Source: Allobosea sp. UNC402CLCol
GTDB taxonomy: Bacteria; Pseudomonadota; Alphaproteobacteria; Rhizobiales; Beijerinckiaceae
Length of the DNA stretch: 64,000 bases
Direction: 5' to 3'
Assembly (NCBI RefSeq): GCF_000745475.1
Contig: NZ_JQJJ01000008.1
Span: 1,013,384 to 1,077,383, forward strand
The position numbers were made by a program, and so were the translations under genes. Positions 7,518 to 16,077 of this stretch are shown piece after piece. Every line of letters begins with the position of its first letter. Within the stretch, counting starts at the first letter, position 1. The notes below the pieces were generated by a model. That model did not search any database. It was not told the DNA's origin and was given only the letters and a program-made list of their open reading frames with translations.

Positions 7518-9452
7518 ATGACGGGACCGCTCAGCGGATCGGCGCAGGCGCTCGACGTCATCACCATCGGCCGCGCCTCGGTCGATCTCTACGGCCAGCA
7601 GATCGGCTCGCGGCTGGAGGATGTCACCTCCTTCGCTAAGTCGGTCGGCGGCTGCCCGGCCAACATCGCCATCGGCACGGCGCGGCTTGGCCTGCGCTCC
7701 GCCCTGCTCACCCGCGTCGGCAACGAGCAGTTCGGCCGCTTTCTGCGCGAGCAGCTCGCGCGTGAGGGCGTCAATCTCGACGGCCTCAAGACCGACCCCG
7801 AACGGCTCACCGCGCTGGCCATCCTCTCGGTCGAGAGCGACAAATCCTTCCCGTTGCTGTTCTACCGCGACAACTGCGCCGACATCGCGCTGGAGGAAGG
7901 CGATATCGACCCGGCCTTCATCGCCCGCGCCCGCGCCGTCGTCGTCACCGGCACGCATTTCGCTCAGGCCAAGCCAGAGGCCGCTCAGCGTAAGGCGATG
8001 AAGCTGATGCGCGAGAACGGCGGCAAGGTCGTGCTCGACATCGACTACCGACCCAATCTCTGGGGCCTTGCCGGGCACGATGCCGGCGACAACCGCTATA
8101 TCGCCTCGCAGGCCGTCTCCGAGCGGATGAAGACGGTCCTGCCCGGCTGCGACCTGATCGTCGGCACGGAGGAGGAGGTGCTGATCGCCTCCGGCGAGAG
8201 CGAGCTCCTTCAGGCGCTGAAGACGATCCGCGCGCTGACGCCAGCGACCATCGTGCTCAAGCGCGGCCCGATGGGCTGCATCGTCTATGAGGGGGCGATC
8301 TCGGAGGATCTGGAGGACGGCATCGTCGGCAAGGGCTTTCCGATCGAGGTCTACAATGTCCTCGGTGCCGGCGACGCCTTCATGTCCGGCTTCCTGCGCG
8401 GATGGCTCGGCGGAGAGAGCCTCGCTACCGCCGCGACCTGGGCCAATGCCTGCGGCGCCTTCGCCGTTTCGCGCCTGCTCTGCGCGCCGGAGATTCCGAC
8501 CTTCGAGGAGCTTCAGTACTTTCTCAAGAACGGCAGCCCGCATCGCGCCCTGCGCAAGGATGAGGACATCAACCACATCCACTGGGCGACGACACGCCGG
8601 CGCGACATCCCCTCGCTGATGGCATTTGCCTGCGACCATCGCTCCCAACTGGAAGAGCTCGCCGACAAGCTCGGTGCCGACCCGGCCCGCATCCGCGACT
8701 TCAAGGTTCTGGCGGTCAAGGCCGCGGCCCGCGTCGCCGATGGCCGCCCCGGCTACGGCATGCTGCTCGACGAGAAGCATGGCCGCGAAGCGCTGTTCGA
8801 ATTCGCCCGCCACCCCTTCTCCTGGCTCGGCCGCCCGGTCGAATTGCCGGGCTCGCGCCCGCTGCGCTTCGAGACGAGCCAGGATATCGGTTCGCTCCTG
8901 CCGGAATGGCCGGTCGATCACTGCATCAAGTGCCTGTGCTTCTACCATCCGGACGATGCGCCCGAGCTGAAGCGCGAGCAGCAGGAGAAGCTGCGCGGGC
9001 TGTTCGAGGCGGCGCGCAAGGTCGGCCGCGAATTGCTGGTCGAGATCATCGCCGGCAAGAACGGCCCGCTCGGATCCGACACCGTCGCTCGCGCGCTGGA
9101 AGAGCTCTACGCGCTGGGCATCAAGCCCGACTGGTGGAAGCTCGAGCCGCAATCCTCAGCCGCCGCCTGGGCCGCCATCGAGAGAACCATCGCGAGGCAC
9201 GATCCCTGGTGCCGCGGCGTGCTGCTGCTCGGACTCGATGCTCCCGCCGAGGAGCTGGAGGCCGGCTTTGCCGCCACGGCCAGCGCCCCGATCGTCAAGG
9301 GCTTCGCCGTCGGCCGCACCATCTTCATGAACGCGGCGGAAGGTTGGCTTTCCGGCAAGCTCGACGATGAAGCGGCCATCGCCGACATGGCCAGGCGCTT
9401 CGAAGCGCTGACCGGCCTCTGGCTTGCCACGCGCGGCCGCAAGGCGGCATAG
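7518..9452 (+). CDS. iolC: Bifunctional 5-dehydro-2-deoxygluconokinase with C-terminal DUF2090 domain
   Basis: Phosphorylates 2-deoxy-5-keto-D-gluconate in inositol breakdown. Residues 1-330 form a PfkB-type sugar kinase, with GGCPANIAIGTARLG near 55 and the catalytic NVLGAGDAFMSGFL motif near 280. Residues 355-640 are a DUF2090 domain (MAFACDHRSQLEEL onward) with an aldolase-like fold, thought to cleave the phosphorylated product as IolJ does. Kinase-DUF2090 fusions are usual in Hyphomicrobiales. I use the ATG at 7518 because GGGAGGAG precedes it; the frame extends to 7464 through the operator region. No separate iolJ is nearby, so the fused domain may supply that step. Confidence 0.92.
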   Translation: MTGPLSGSAQALDVITIGRASVDLYGQQIGSRLEDVTSFAKSVGGCPANIAIGTARLGLRSALLTRVGNEQFGRFLREQLAREGVNLDGLKTDPERLTALAILSVESDKSFPLLFYRDNCADIALEEGDIDPAFIARARAVVVTGTHFAQAKPEAAQRKAMKLMRENGGKVVLDIDYRPNLWGLAGHDAGDNRYIASQAVSERMKTVLPGCDLIVGTEEEVLIASGESELLQALKTIRALTPATIVLKRGPMGCIVYEGAISEDLEDGIVGKGFPIEVYNVLGAGDAFMSGFLRGWLGGESLATAATWANACGAFAVSRLLCAPEIPTFEELQYFLKNGSPHRALRKDEDINHIHWATTRRRDIPSLMAFACDHRSQLEELADKLGADPARIRDFKVLAVKAAARVADGRPGYGMLLDEKHGREALFEFARHPFSWLGRPVELPGSRPLRFETSQDIGSLLPEWPVDHCIKCLCFYHPDDAPELKREQQEKLRGLFEAARKVGRELLVEIIAGKNGPLGSDTVARALEELYALGIKPDWWKLEPQSSAAAWAAIERTIARHDPWCRGVLLLGLDAPAEELEAGFAATASAPIVKGFAVGRTIFMNAAEGWLSGKLDDEAAIADMARRFEALTGLWLATRGRKAA

Positions 9453-9473
9453 CTTCCGTCTCGGAGACAGATC

Positions 9474-11321
9474 ATGAGCACCGTCCGCCTCACCATGGCG
9501 CAGGCGCTGACGCGCTTCCTCGCCGCGCAGATGACCGAGATCGACGGGCAGCGCCTGCCGATCTTTGGTGGCGTCTGGGCGATCTTCGGCCATGGCAATG
9601 TCGCCGGACTCGGCGAGGCGCTCTGGCATGAGCGCGAACGCCTGCCGACCTTCCGCGCCCATAACGAGCAGGCGATGGCCCATGCGGCGATCGCCTATGC
9701 CAAGGCGAACATGCGCCGCCGCTTCATGGCTGCGACCACCTCGATCGGCCCCGGCGCGACCAACCTCGTCACGGCCGCGGCGCTCGCTCATGTCAACCGC
9801 CTGCCGGTGCTGCTGCTGCCGGGCGACGTCTTCGCCAACCGCATTCCCGATCCCGTCCTGCAGCAGGTCGAGGATTTCGGTGACGGCACGGTTTCGGCCA
9901 ATGACTGCTTCAAGCCCGTCTCGCGCTATTTCGACCGCATCACTCGGCCCGAGCAGATCATCCCGGCGCTGACCCGCGCCATGCAGGTGCTGACCGATCC
10001 CGCCGAATGCGGCCCGGTCACGCTCGCGCTCTGCCAGGATGTGCAGGCCGAAGCTTACGATTACCCAGAGAGTTTCTTCGACGAGCGTCTCTGGACGCCG
10101 CGCCGTCCGCGCGCCGACCGCGCCGAACTCAAGGCCGCAGCCGACGCCCTGAAATCTGCGAAGAAGCCGCTGATCGTCGCCGGCGGCGGCGTGCTCTATT
10201 CCGGCGCGAGTGACGAATTGGCCCGCTTCTCCGCCGCGACCGGCATTCCGGTCTGCGAGACGCAAGGGGGCAAGTCCTCCCTACCGGACAATCATCCATT
10301 GAACATGGCGGCCGTCGGCGTGACCGGCACCGCGGCCGCGAATCGTCTCGCGGCGGAAGCCGACTTGATCCTCGCGGTCGGTTCGCGCCTGCAGGACTTC
10401 ACCACCGGCTCCTGGACGCTGTTCGGCGCTGCCGGAAAGACGATCATCGGCCTCAACGTCCAGCCCTTCGACGCCGGCAAGCACCGTGCCCTGCCGCTGG
10501 TTGCCGACGCCCGCGAGGGCTTGGCCGAGCTGGCCGAAGCCATCGGCAGCTGGAAGGCCCCGGAAAGCTGGACCGCCAATGCCAGGTCCGGCAAGGCCGA
10601 GTGGCGGAAGGAAGCAGATCAGGCGACCGGAGCCAGCAACGCCGCCCTGCCCTCGGATGCGCAGGTCATCGGCGCGGTCCAGCGCACGCTCGGCTCGGAC
10701 GTCATCCTGCTCCATGCAGCAGGCGGCCTGCCCGGCGAATTGCACAAGCTCTGGCAGGCCGGCGCGCCCGGCTCCTACCATGCCGAATACGGCTTCTCCT
10801 GCATGGGCTACGAGATCGCCGGCGGGCTCGGAGCCAAGATGGCGCGGCCCGACAAGGAGGTCGTCGTCATGGTCGGCGACGGCTCCTATCTCATGCTGAA
10901 TTCCGAGATCACGACCTCGGTGATGCTCGGCCTCAAGCTCACCATCGTCCTGCTCGACAATCGGGGCTTCGGCTGCATCAACCGCCTGCAGATGGCGACC
11001 GGCGGCCAGAGCTTCAACAACCTGCTCAAGGACTGCCGGCACGAGACCCTGCCGGAGATCGACTTCGTCCAGCACGCTGCCAGCATGGGCGCGATCGCGG
11101 TGAAGGCGGCCTCCATCGCCGAGCTCGAAGCCGCGCTGGCGCAGGCCAAGGCCAACGCCCGCACCACCGTCGTGGTCATCGACACCGACCCGCTGATCTC
11201 GACCGGAGCCGGCGGCGCCTGGTGGGATGTGGCGGTGCCGGAGGTCAGCGAGCGCGAGCAGGTCCGCGCGGCGCGGGCGAGTTATGAGAAGCTGCGCAAA
11301 CACCAGAACATCGGCAATTGA
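9474..11321 (+). CDS. iolD: 3D-(3,5/4)-trihydroxycyclohexane-1,2-dione acylhydrolase
   Basis: Thiamine diphosphate-dependent ring-opening hydrolase of inositol catabolism, 615 residues. The N-terminal pyrimidine-binding domain has FRAHNEQAMAHAAIAYAK with the activating glutamate near residue 65. The central nucleotide-fold domain follows. The C-terminal cofactor domain carries the Mg/ThDP motif starting GDGSYLMLNSEI near 467 and ending LLDNRG. Length and order match IolD. It begins 21 bp after iolC, with GGAGACAG ahead of the ATG. The product, 5-deoxy-glucuronate, is the substrate of iolB downstream. Confidence 0.95.
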   Translation: MSTVRLTMAQALTRFLAAQMTEIDGQRLPIFGGVWAIFGHGNVAGLGEALWHERERLPTFRAHNEQAMAHAAIAYAKANMRRRFMAATTSIGPGATNLVTAAALAHVNRLPVLLLPGDVFANRIPDPVLQQVEDFGDGTVSANDCFKPVSRYFDRITRPEQIIPALTRAMQVLTDPAECGPVTLALCQDVQAEAYDYPESFFDERLWTPRRPRADRAELKAAADALKSAKKPLIVAGGGVLYSGASDELARFSAATGIPVCETQGGKSSLPDNHPLNMAAVGVTGTAAANRLAAEADLILAVGSRLQDFTTGSWTLFGAAGKTIIGLNVQPFDAGKHRALPLVADAREGLAELAEAIGSWKAPESWTANARSGKAEWRKEADQATGASNAALPSDAQVIGAVQRTLGSDVILLHAAGGLPGELHKLWQAGAPGSYHAEYGFSCMGYEIAGGLGAKMARPDKEVVVMVGDGSYLMLNSEITTSVMLGLKLTIVLLDNRGFGCINRLQMATGGQSFNNLLKDCRHETLPEIDFVQHAASMGAIAVKAASIAELEAALAQAKANARTTVVVIDTDPLISTGAGGAWWDVAVPEVSEREQVRAARASYEKLRKHQNIGN

Positions 11322-11353
11322 AGCCGTTCCTATAGGCGAGAAAGACCCCTGAC

Positions 11354-12238
11354 ATGATCCGCATCGGCGCGAACCCCATCGGCTGGTCGAATGACGACAT
11401 GCTGGAGATCGGCGGCGACATCCCGCTCGAGACCTGCCTGAAGCAAGCCCGCGAGGCCGGCTTCACCGGCATGGAACTCGGCAACAAGTTTCCGCGCGAG
11501 GCCGGCAAGCTCAAGCCGATCCTGGATGCCCACGGCCATGCCCTGGTCTCCGGCTGGTATTCCACCGAACTGCTCGTCCGCGACGTCGCTGCCGAAATGG
11601 AAGCGGTGAAGGCTCATGCGACGCTGCTGCGCGACATGGGCTGCTCGGTCCTGATCGCGGCCGAGACCTCGAACGCGATCCATTCCGACATCGCCAAGCC
11701 GCTCTCGGCCAGGCCCGTCCTGCCGAAGACGCGCTGGGACGAGTTCGGCGCGCGCTACACCAACTTCGCCGAAGCGCTGAAAGCGGAATACGGCCTCCAG
11801 CTCGTCTATCACCACCATATGGGCACGGTCGTGCAGACCGAGGCCGAGATCGACCGCTTCATGGGCGTCACCGGCCCTGCCGTGGGCCTCCTGCTCGACA
11901 CCGGCCATGCCACCTGGGGCGGTGGCGATCCCGCCCGCATCGCCCGCCACTGGAAGGCGCGCATCCACCATGTCCACTGCAAGGACATCCGCGAAGCCGT
12001 GATGTGGCGCTCGAATCGCGAGGACTGGTCCTTCCTCGAATCCGTGCTCGCCGGCGTCTACACCGTGCCTGGTGACGGGCTGATCGACTATGTCCGCGTG
12101 CTCAGGGAGCTGCAGGGCTATTCCGGCTGGATCGTGGTCGAGGCCGAGCAGGACCCGAAAAAGGCCGAGCCCGCGGCCTATGCCAAGCTGGGGCATGCCA
12201 ATCTGGTGCGCTTCATCCAGGAAGCCGGGCTGGCCTGA
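11354..12238 (+). CDS. iolE: Myo-inosose-2 dehydratase
   Basis: Dehydrates 2-keto-myo-inositol to trihydroxycyclohexanedione, the step before IolD. The 294 residues form a xylose isomerase-like TIM barrel starting MIRIGANPIGWSNDD. Metal-site residues lie in VYHHHMG near 155, LLDTGHATWGGGDP near 180 and HHVHCKD near 205, ending with VVEAEQDP near 265. It begins 32 bp after iolD in the same operon. Length is typical of the family. Confidence 0.95.
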   Translation: MIRIGANPIGWSNDDMLEIGGDIPLETCLKQAREAGFTGMELGNKFPREAGKLKPILDAHGHALVSGWYSTELLVRDVAAEMEAVKAHATLLRDMGCSVLIAAETSNAIHSDIAKPLSARPVLPKTRWDEFGARYTNFAEALKAEYGLQLVYHHHMGTVVQTEAEIDRFMGVTGPAVGLLLDTGHATWGGGDPARIARHWKARIHHVHCKDIREAVMWRSNREDWSFLESVLAGVYTVPGDGLIDYVRVLRELQGYSGWIVVEAEQDPKKAEPAAYAKLGHANLVRFIQEAGLA

Positions 12239-12250
12239 ACATCCTCCACC

Positions 12251-12355
12251 GTCATTCCGGACAAGCCGCGAAAGCGGCGCCGATCCGGAATCCATCGGAG
12301 GCCGATGCGCTTTATGATGGATTCCGGGCCTCCGCTGCGCTGCGCCCGGAATGAC
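12251..12355. repeat. GTCATTC palindromic intergenic element, copy 3
   Basis: Near-duplicate of the copy at 5378-5482: opens GTCATTCCGG, inner arms GGAATCCATC and GATGGATTCC, closes CCGGAATGAC. It sits inside the iol operon between iolE and iolB, so it would be transcribed as a long hairpin. Confidence 0.8.
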
Positions 12356-12390
12356 GCCCTGATTGAACACGACTGCTTGAGGAAGCACCG

Positions 12391-13188
12391 ATGTCCCGTC
12401 TCAAGGTCAAGCCCAACGGCAGCCATGGCCGCGTCACCCATGTCACGCCGGAAAGCGCCGGCTGGACCTATGTCGGCTTCGACCTGCATCGCCTGAAGCC
12501 GGGCGAGACCGTTTCGGCGCAGACCGGCGACCGCGAGACCTGCCTCGTCTTCGTCACCGGCAAGGGCAAGGCCACGGCCGGCGGCGAGAACCTCGGCGAA
12601 CTCGGCCAGCGCATGAGCCCTTTCGAGGGCAAGCCCTGGTCGGTCTATCTCCCGGAAGGCTCCGCCTGGTCCGTCACCGCCACCACCGATCTGGAACTCG
12701 CGGTCTGCACGGCACCGGGTCTCGGCGGCGGACTTCCCGTGCGCGTCATCCGCCCCGACGATCTCGGTCAGGAGGTCCGTGGCAAGGGCTCGAACACCCG
12801 CCATGTCACCAATATCCTGCCAGAGACCGAACCTGCCGATTCGCTGCTCGTCGTCGAGGTCATCACGCCCGCCGGCAACACCTCGAGCTATCCGCCGCAC
12901 AAGCACGACCAGGACGACCTGCCGCGCGAAACCTATCTGGAAGAGACCTACTACCACCGCCTCAACCCGCCCCAGGGCTTCGGCTTCCAACGCGTCTATA
13001 CCGACGACCGCAGCCTCGACGAGGCCATGGCCATCGAGGACGGCGACGTGGTGCTGGTGCCCAAGGGCTATCACCCCTGCGCCACCTGCCACGGCTACGA
13101 TCTCTATTATCTCAATGTGATGGCCGGCCCGAAGCGGAGCTGGAAATTCCACAACGCGGCCGAGCACGAATGGCTGCTGAAGGGATGA
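12391..13188 (+). CDS. iolB: 5-deoxy-glucuronate isomerase
   Basis: Isomerises 5-deoxy-glucuronate to 2-deoxy-5-keto-gluconate, the substrate of IolC. The 265 residues form a bicupin. Metal-binding residues are visible in SSYPPHKHDQDD near residue 170 and in PKGYHPCATCHGYDLYYLNVM near 230-250. GAGGAAG precedes the ATG. It is separated from iolE by about 150 bp containing a palindromic repeat, yet the orientation and pathway place it in the same unit. iolG and iolA are not in this window. Confidence 0.95.
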   Translation: MSRLKVKPNGSHGRVTHVTPESAGWTYVGFDLHRLKPGETVSAQTGDRETCLVFVTGKGKATAGGENLGELGQRMSPFEGKPWSVYLPEGSAWSVTATTDLELAVCTAPGLGGGLPVRVIRPDDLGQEVRGKGSNTRHVTNILPETEPADSLLVVEVITPAGNTSSYPPHKHDQDDLPRETYLEETYYHRLNPPQGFGFQRVYTDDRSLDEAMAIEDGDVVLVPKGYHPCATCHGYDLYYLNVMAGPKRSWKFHNAAEHEWLLKG

Positions 13189-13225
13189 GCCCGCCTCGCG
13201 GCGCGATTGTCCGCTCGCCGCGCCG

Positions 13226-13243
13226 GTCCTTCGAATAAAGGAC
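13226..13243 (+). terminator. Weak hairpin after iolB
   Basis: GTCCTT and AAGGAC arms around CGAATA, 37 bp after the iolB stop, followed by GGTTTCG, so the U-run is poor. It could help to end the iol transcript. Confidence 0.3.
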
Positions 13244-13353
13244 GGTTTCGCTCCGCTTTGCCGCTTTGATCCGGGCTGTCACCCAGCGATCGGCGGGAAG
13301 CGAGAGGAATGAAGCGTCACAGCATCGTCGCCGTAGCAGCCGGAGGCGAAACC

Positions 13354-13668
13354 CTAGCCCGGATTGCACTTGTAGACGGTGCCGGTCGTCTTGCCGCCGG
13401 CCCATTTGATGTCGGCGACTTCGGAGAAGACATGCGTGCCGCCCATATCGGCGCCGCGAATCTTCAGCCGGTTCAGCGTCAGCTCGCGCATCTTGTCGAG
13501 CGGCACGACCGAACCGAAACCCGAATCGCCGTCGATCTCGCCGAGCTTCTGGCAGTTCTCGATCACGCCCTGCGTGTTGGTGACCACCACGATGCTGGTG
13601 CGCGAGGTCTGGTAGGCGCAGGCGCCGAGCAGAAGCATGGGCAGAAGGATCAGGAAACGCGGCTTCAT
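13354..13668 (-). CDS. Small predicted lipoprotein, DUF4156-like
   Basis: Protein of 104 residues. The N-terminus MKPRFLILLPMLLLGAC has a short basic end, a hydrophobic stretch and a lipobox LLGAC with the acylated Cys at 17. The mature part has paired cysteines, near NCQKLGE and at the end (YKCNPG), that could form a disulfide. The frame is open further to 13779, but the lipoprotein signal fixes the start at 13668. The resemblance to DUF4156 is by eye (GADMGGTHVFSEVADIKWAG). It is divergent from another small lipoprotein, with 281 bp between them in which I see no other gene. Confidence 0.7.
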   Translation of the reverse strand: MKPRFLILLPMLLLGACAYQTSRTSIVVVTNTQGVIENCQKLGEIDGDSGFGSVVPLDKMRELTLNRLKIRGADMGGTHVFSEVADIKWAGGKTTGTVYKCNPG

Positions 13669-13949
13669 CGTCACGGCCGGATGGTCTCTCTCGGAGGTAT
13701 CGAACGCATGATCCGCCGCTTTGACACAAAAGCAAGCCCGACGCCAATCGGGAAATGCTCCGGCGGCTGACGGTTGCAAGTCTCCAAAGCGGAAGACCTT
13801 CGCCGCCTCCCGCCAAGAACCGGATACGACACTATTGTCACAAAACAGCCGTGCGAACTTAACTCAAACACGATGCCCATTCTTGACCTGCCAACGCGGC
13901 TGCTCTTAAGTCTCCAGCAGGCCAATGGGAGGCTGAAAAGGAATAAATA

Positions 13950-14249
13950 ATGCGTAGCATTTTGATCGTTGGTGCGATGGCCGCTCTTCTCGCCGGTTGC
14001 CAGACCGCGCAGGAATCGATGGCCGACGCGGAAGTCACCTGCGAGTCCCAGGGCTTCCGCCCCGGCACCCGCGCCTACCAGCAGTGCCGTTCGGCGAACT
14101 ATGTCGAGAATCGCCGGGCCTCGAACGAGACCGGCAATGCGGTTGCGGCCGGCGTGGCCGCCGGCGTCATCGGCGGCGCCCTCGTTGCCGCCGACAACCG
14201 CGCTTACTACGGCCGTGGTTATTACGGCCGCCGTGGCTACTGGTGGTGA
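13950..14249 (+). CDS. Small glycine-zipper-like lipoprotein with Tyr/Gly/Arg-rich tail
   Basis: Protein of 99 residues: signal MRSILIVGAMAALLAGC with lipobox LLAGC, then a short cysteine pair (VTCES and QQCRS). A small-residue stretch AVAAGVAAGVIGGALVAA near 70 resembles a glycine zipper, and the tail YYGRGYYGRRGYWW is aromatic and basic. Such proteins are usually outer-membrane or periplasmic envelope proteins. AAGGAA precedes the ATG. A strong intrinsic terminator follows, so it is probably monocistronic. No function can be assigned. Confidence 0.8.
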   Translation: MRSILIVGAMAALLAGCQTAQESMADAEVTCESQGFRPGTRAYQQCRSANYVENRRASNETGNAVAAGVAAGVIGGALVAADNRAYYGRGYYGRRGYWW

Positions 14250-14301
14250 GATAGCGAGGCGCCTTCTTTCGGAAGGCACCTCCTTCTTCCAGGATATCCC
14301 G

Positions 14302-14335
14302 GTCCTGCGGCGCTCGGCGTCGCAGGACTTTTTTT
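14302..14335 (+). terminator. Intrinsic terminator
   Basis: Perfect 8-bp stem GTCCTGCG/CGCAGGAC around an 11-base GC-rich loop, followed by seven T. It ends the small lipoprotein transcript 53 bp after its stop. The opposite strand lacks a U-run at this point. Confidence 0.9.
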
Positions 14336-14353
14336 GTGGCCTATCGGAAAACG

Positions 14354-15031
14354 TCAGCGCCGCGCGGCCCGCTTGCGCGCCGGAGCCGTGGCCGGCTCGC
14401 TGACCGAGGCCGACGTCAACAGCGAACCGATCACATAAACGGCAAGCCCCAGGCCGATCAGCGCCGCCACCGGCTCGCGTTCGGCCCGCTTCGCCAGCAT
14501 GCGCCCGCCGAGATCGGCATAGCCGCGTGCCCGCGCCGCATAGTCGCTGGCCTGGTCGGCATAGTCGTCGACCTGGCCCCGCTGGGAGCGCAGCCATTTG
14601 CCGCCGGCCCGCAACACCTGATTCCCGGCATCGGCCGCTTCCGATCCCTGGTCTTGCAGCCAGCTACGCCAGCGTCCGTAATCCGGCTGGTAGCGTTCCC
14701 AGCGCGAAGCAGGCTCACGGCTGCGCAAGGCAGCCCAGGCGATCAGCCCGACGCTCAGCGCACCGAGCCCGAAAGCCGCCAGCGGGTGCCGCCCGACGGC
14801 GCCGGCCACGGCCTGCCCACCCTGACGGGCCGTCTCCATCGGATCGGCCTCGCTGACGGCATCGGTCACGGCCTCTTTCGCGCGGGTGTAATGGTCCTTG
14901 ACCACCTCGCCGGCCTTGTCGGCCATCTCGCTCGCCTTGCTGCGCAGGCTGCGCACGGTGGCACCCGCCTCCTCGCGCATCTCCTCCGCATCCTTCGGCA
15001 CATCGGGCGGGAAGCTGTTGGTCATCGCCAT
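14354..15031 (-). CDS. Membrane-anchored helical protein, DUF883/ElaB-like
   Basis: Protein of 225 residues. The first 75 are hydrophilic, charged and heptad-like (RSLRSKASEMADKAGEVVKD), resembling DUF883/ElaB or late-embryogenesis-like proteins. A hydrophobic segment LAAFGLGALSVGLIAWAAL lies near residues 85-103. A second helical region (QVDDYADQASDYAARARGYA) is followed by a second membrane segment PVAALIGLGLAVYVIGSLL near 190, and a basic tail RKRAARR. I prefer the ATG at 15031, eight bases after GGAG; a GTG at 15040 is possible. A role at the inner membrane under stress is a guess from resemblance. Confidence 0.75.
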   Translation of the reverse strand: MAMTNSFPPDVPKDAEEMREEAGATVRSLRSKASEMADKAGEVVKDHYTRAKEAVTDAVSEADPMETARQGGQAVAGAVGRHPLAAFGLGALSVGLIAWAALRSREPASRWERYQPDYGRWRSWLQDQGSEAADAGNQVLRAGGKWLRSQRGQVDDYADQASDYAARARGYADLGGRMLAKRAEREPVAALIGLGLAVYVIGSLLTSASVSEPATAPARKRAARR

Positions 15032-15206
15032 CGGGAACACTCCGTTTCTGGACAGGGTTACGAGGTGAACCGGCGATCGGAAGATGGGTTCCGCCCGAGG
15101 CAGAAAAACGCACCGTCATCGATGCAGGATGTTTCGGCCATCACCGCGTCAAGATTGGATGCGATCTGAGCCTGCAACAGGGGCATCAAACGAGAAGGAG
15201 ACGCTT

Positions 15207-15416
15207 ATGCACGTTCAGCACCTCCAGATCGCGCATCCCTCCATCCTCTCGGATCCCGAATGGATCGCGCTCGAGAGCATCGAGGAAGAAACCCGGCATT
15301 TCATCTTCGATGAAACCATGCTTCACGCTCTGGAAGGCCGCGGCCTGGTCAAGTCCGACGGCTCGATCTGGCGTGTCACCGAAACAGGTCAGAAGCGGCT
15401 GAGCGAGCGGAGCTGA
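15207..15416 (+). CDS. Small hypothetical protein
   Basis: Protein of 69 residues starting MHVQHLQIAHPSI. AAGGAG six bases before the ATG at 15207 fixes the start. The C-terminal half (HALEGRGLVKSDGSIWRVTE then TGQKRLSERS) looks like the wing of a winged-helix fold, but the protein is too short for a full DNA-binding domain. It is downstream of, and divergent from, the helical membrane protein. No function assigned. Confidence 0.7.
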   Translation: MHVQHLQIAHPSILSDPEWIALESIEEETRHFIFDETMLHALEGRGLVKSDGSIWRVTETGQKRLSERS

Positions 15417-15562
15417 TCCGCCTCTTTGGCCTCGGACGGGCTGGCGCGGATCTGAAGCGCGGGCCCGGAAACCTGCCGATCGCTGCACCGGCGCTGGACA
15501 TCCTCCGGCGCCGTTGCCATGTGCAGGCAAGCCCCGTGAACCGAAACCTCTTCCGGAATGCC

Positions 15563-15883
15563 ATGGCGAAGCCTGTCTCGATCACCATCTCGCATGATCT
15601 CGGCCGCGCAGCTGCGCTGGATCGCCTGCGGGGCGGCATCGACCGCATCCGCGACCGGCTCGGCATGGTCAAGATGCAGCTCGTCGAGGAGCGCTGGGAA
15701 GGCGACAGCCTGTATTTCGGCGTCGCGGCGCTCGGTCACACCGTCCATGGGCGGCTGGATGTCGAGGACGCCCTGGTGCGCGTCGAAGTGACGCTACCCT
15801 GGATGCTCGCCGTCTTCGCCGAGAAGCTGAAGATCGGCGTCGAGAAGCAGGGACAGATCCTGCTGGAGAAGCCAAGGGCCTGA
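15563..15883 (+). CDS. Polyhydroxyalkanoic acid system-like small protein
   Basis: Protein of 106 residues starting MAKPVSITISHDLGR. The pattern AAALDRLRGGIDRIRDRLG, followed by a beta-rich part (WEGDSLYFGVAALGHTVHG) and an amphipathic end (FAEKLKIGVEKQGQILLE), fits the polyhydroxyalkanoic acid system protein family found with granule genes. An upstream ATG in the same frame at 15521 is less likely. bdhA and a patatin gene, both consistent with polyhydroxybutyrate use, are 4-5 kb away. Family assignment is by eye. Confidence 0.7.
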   Translation: MAKPVSITISHDLGRAAALDRLRGGIDRIRDRLGMVKMQLVEERWEGDSLYFGVAALGHTVHGRLDVEDALVRVEVTLPWMLAVFAEKLKIGVEKQGQILLEKPRA

Positions 15884-16077
15884 GCCAGGCCGGCCCCGCC
15901 GCCCGCCCGCATCGCGCCGGTCTCTCCCCGCCGCGGCGAACGCCTTGCCTCGCGCCTAAAAAAACTGCCGCCCAGGCACAAAGGTTCCACGTCTTTCGGT
16001 TGAAATCGCCGCCGCAAATCCCCATCCTCGAAATCATTCCACAGGCTTGATTTTTACGTTCGGATTTCGGGAGAGAC

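Noticed and set aside
6545..13188. iolA, iolG or a dedicated inositol transporter within the cluster
   Set aside because: No frame here matches an inositol dehydrogenase, a methylmalonate-semialdehyde dehydrogenase or a sugar ABC importer. The neighbouring SDR and TRAP system are not known inositol proteins.
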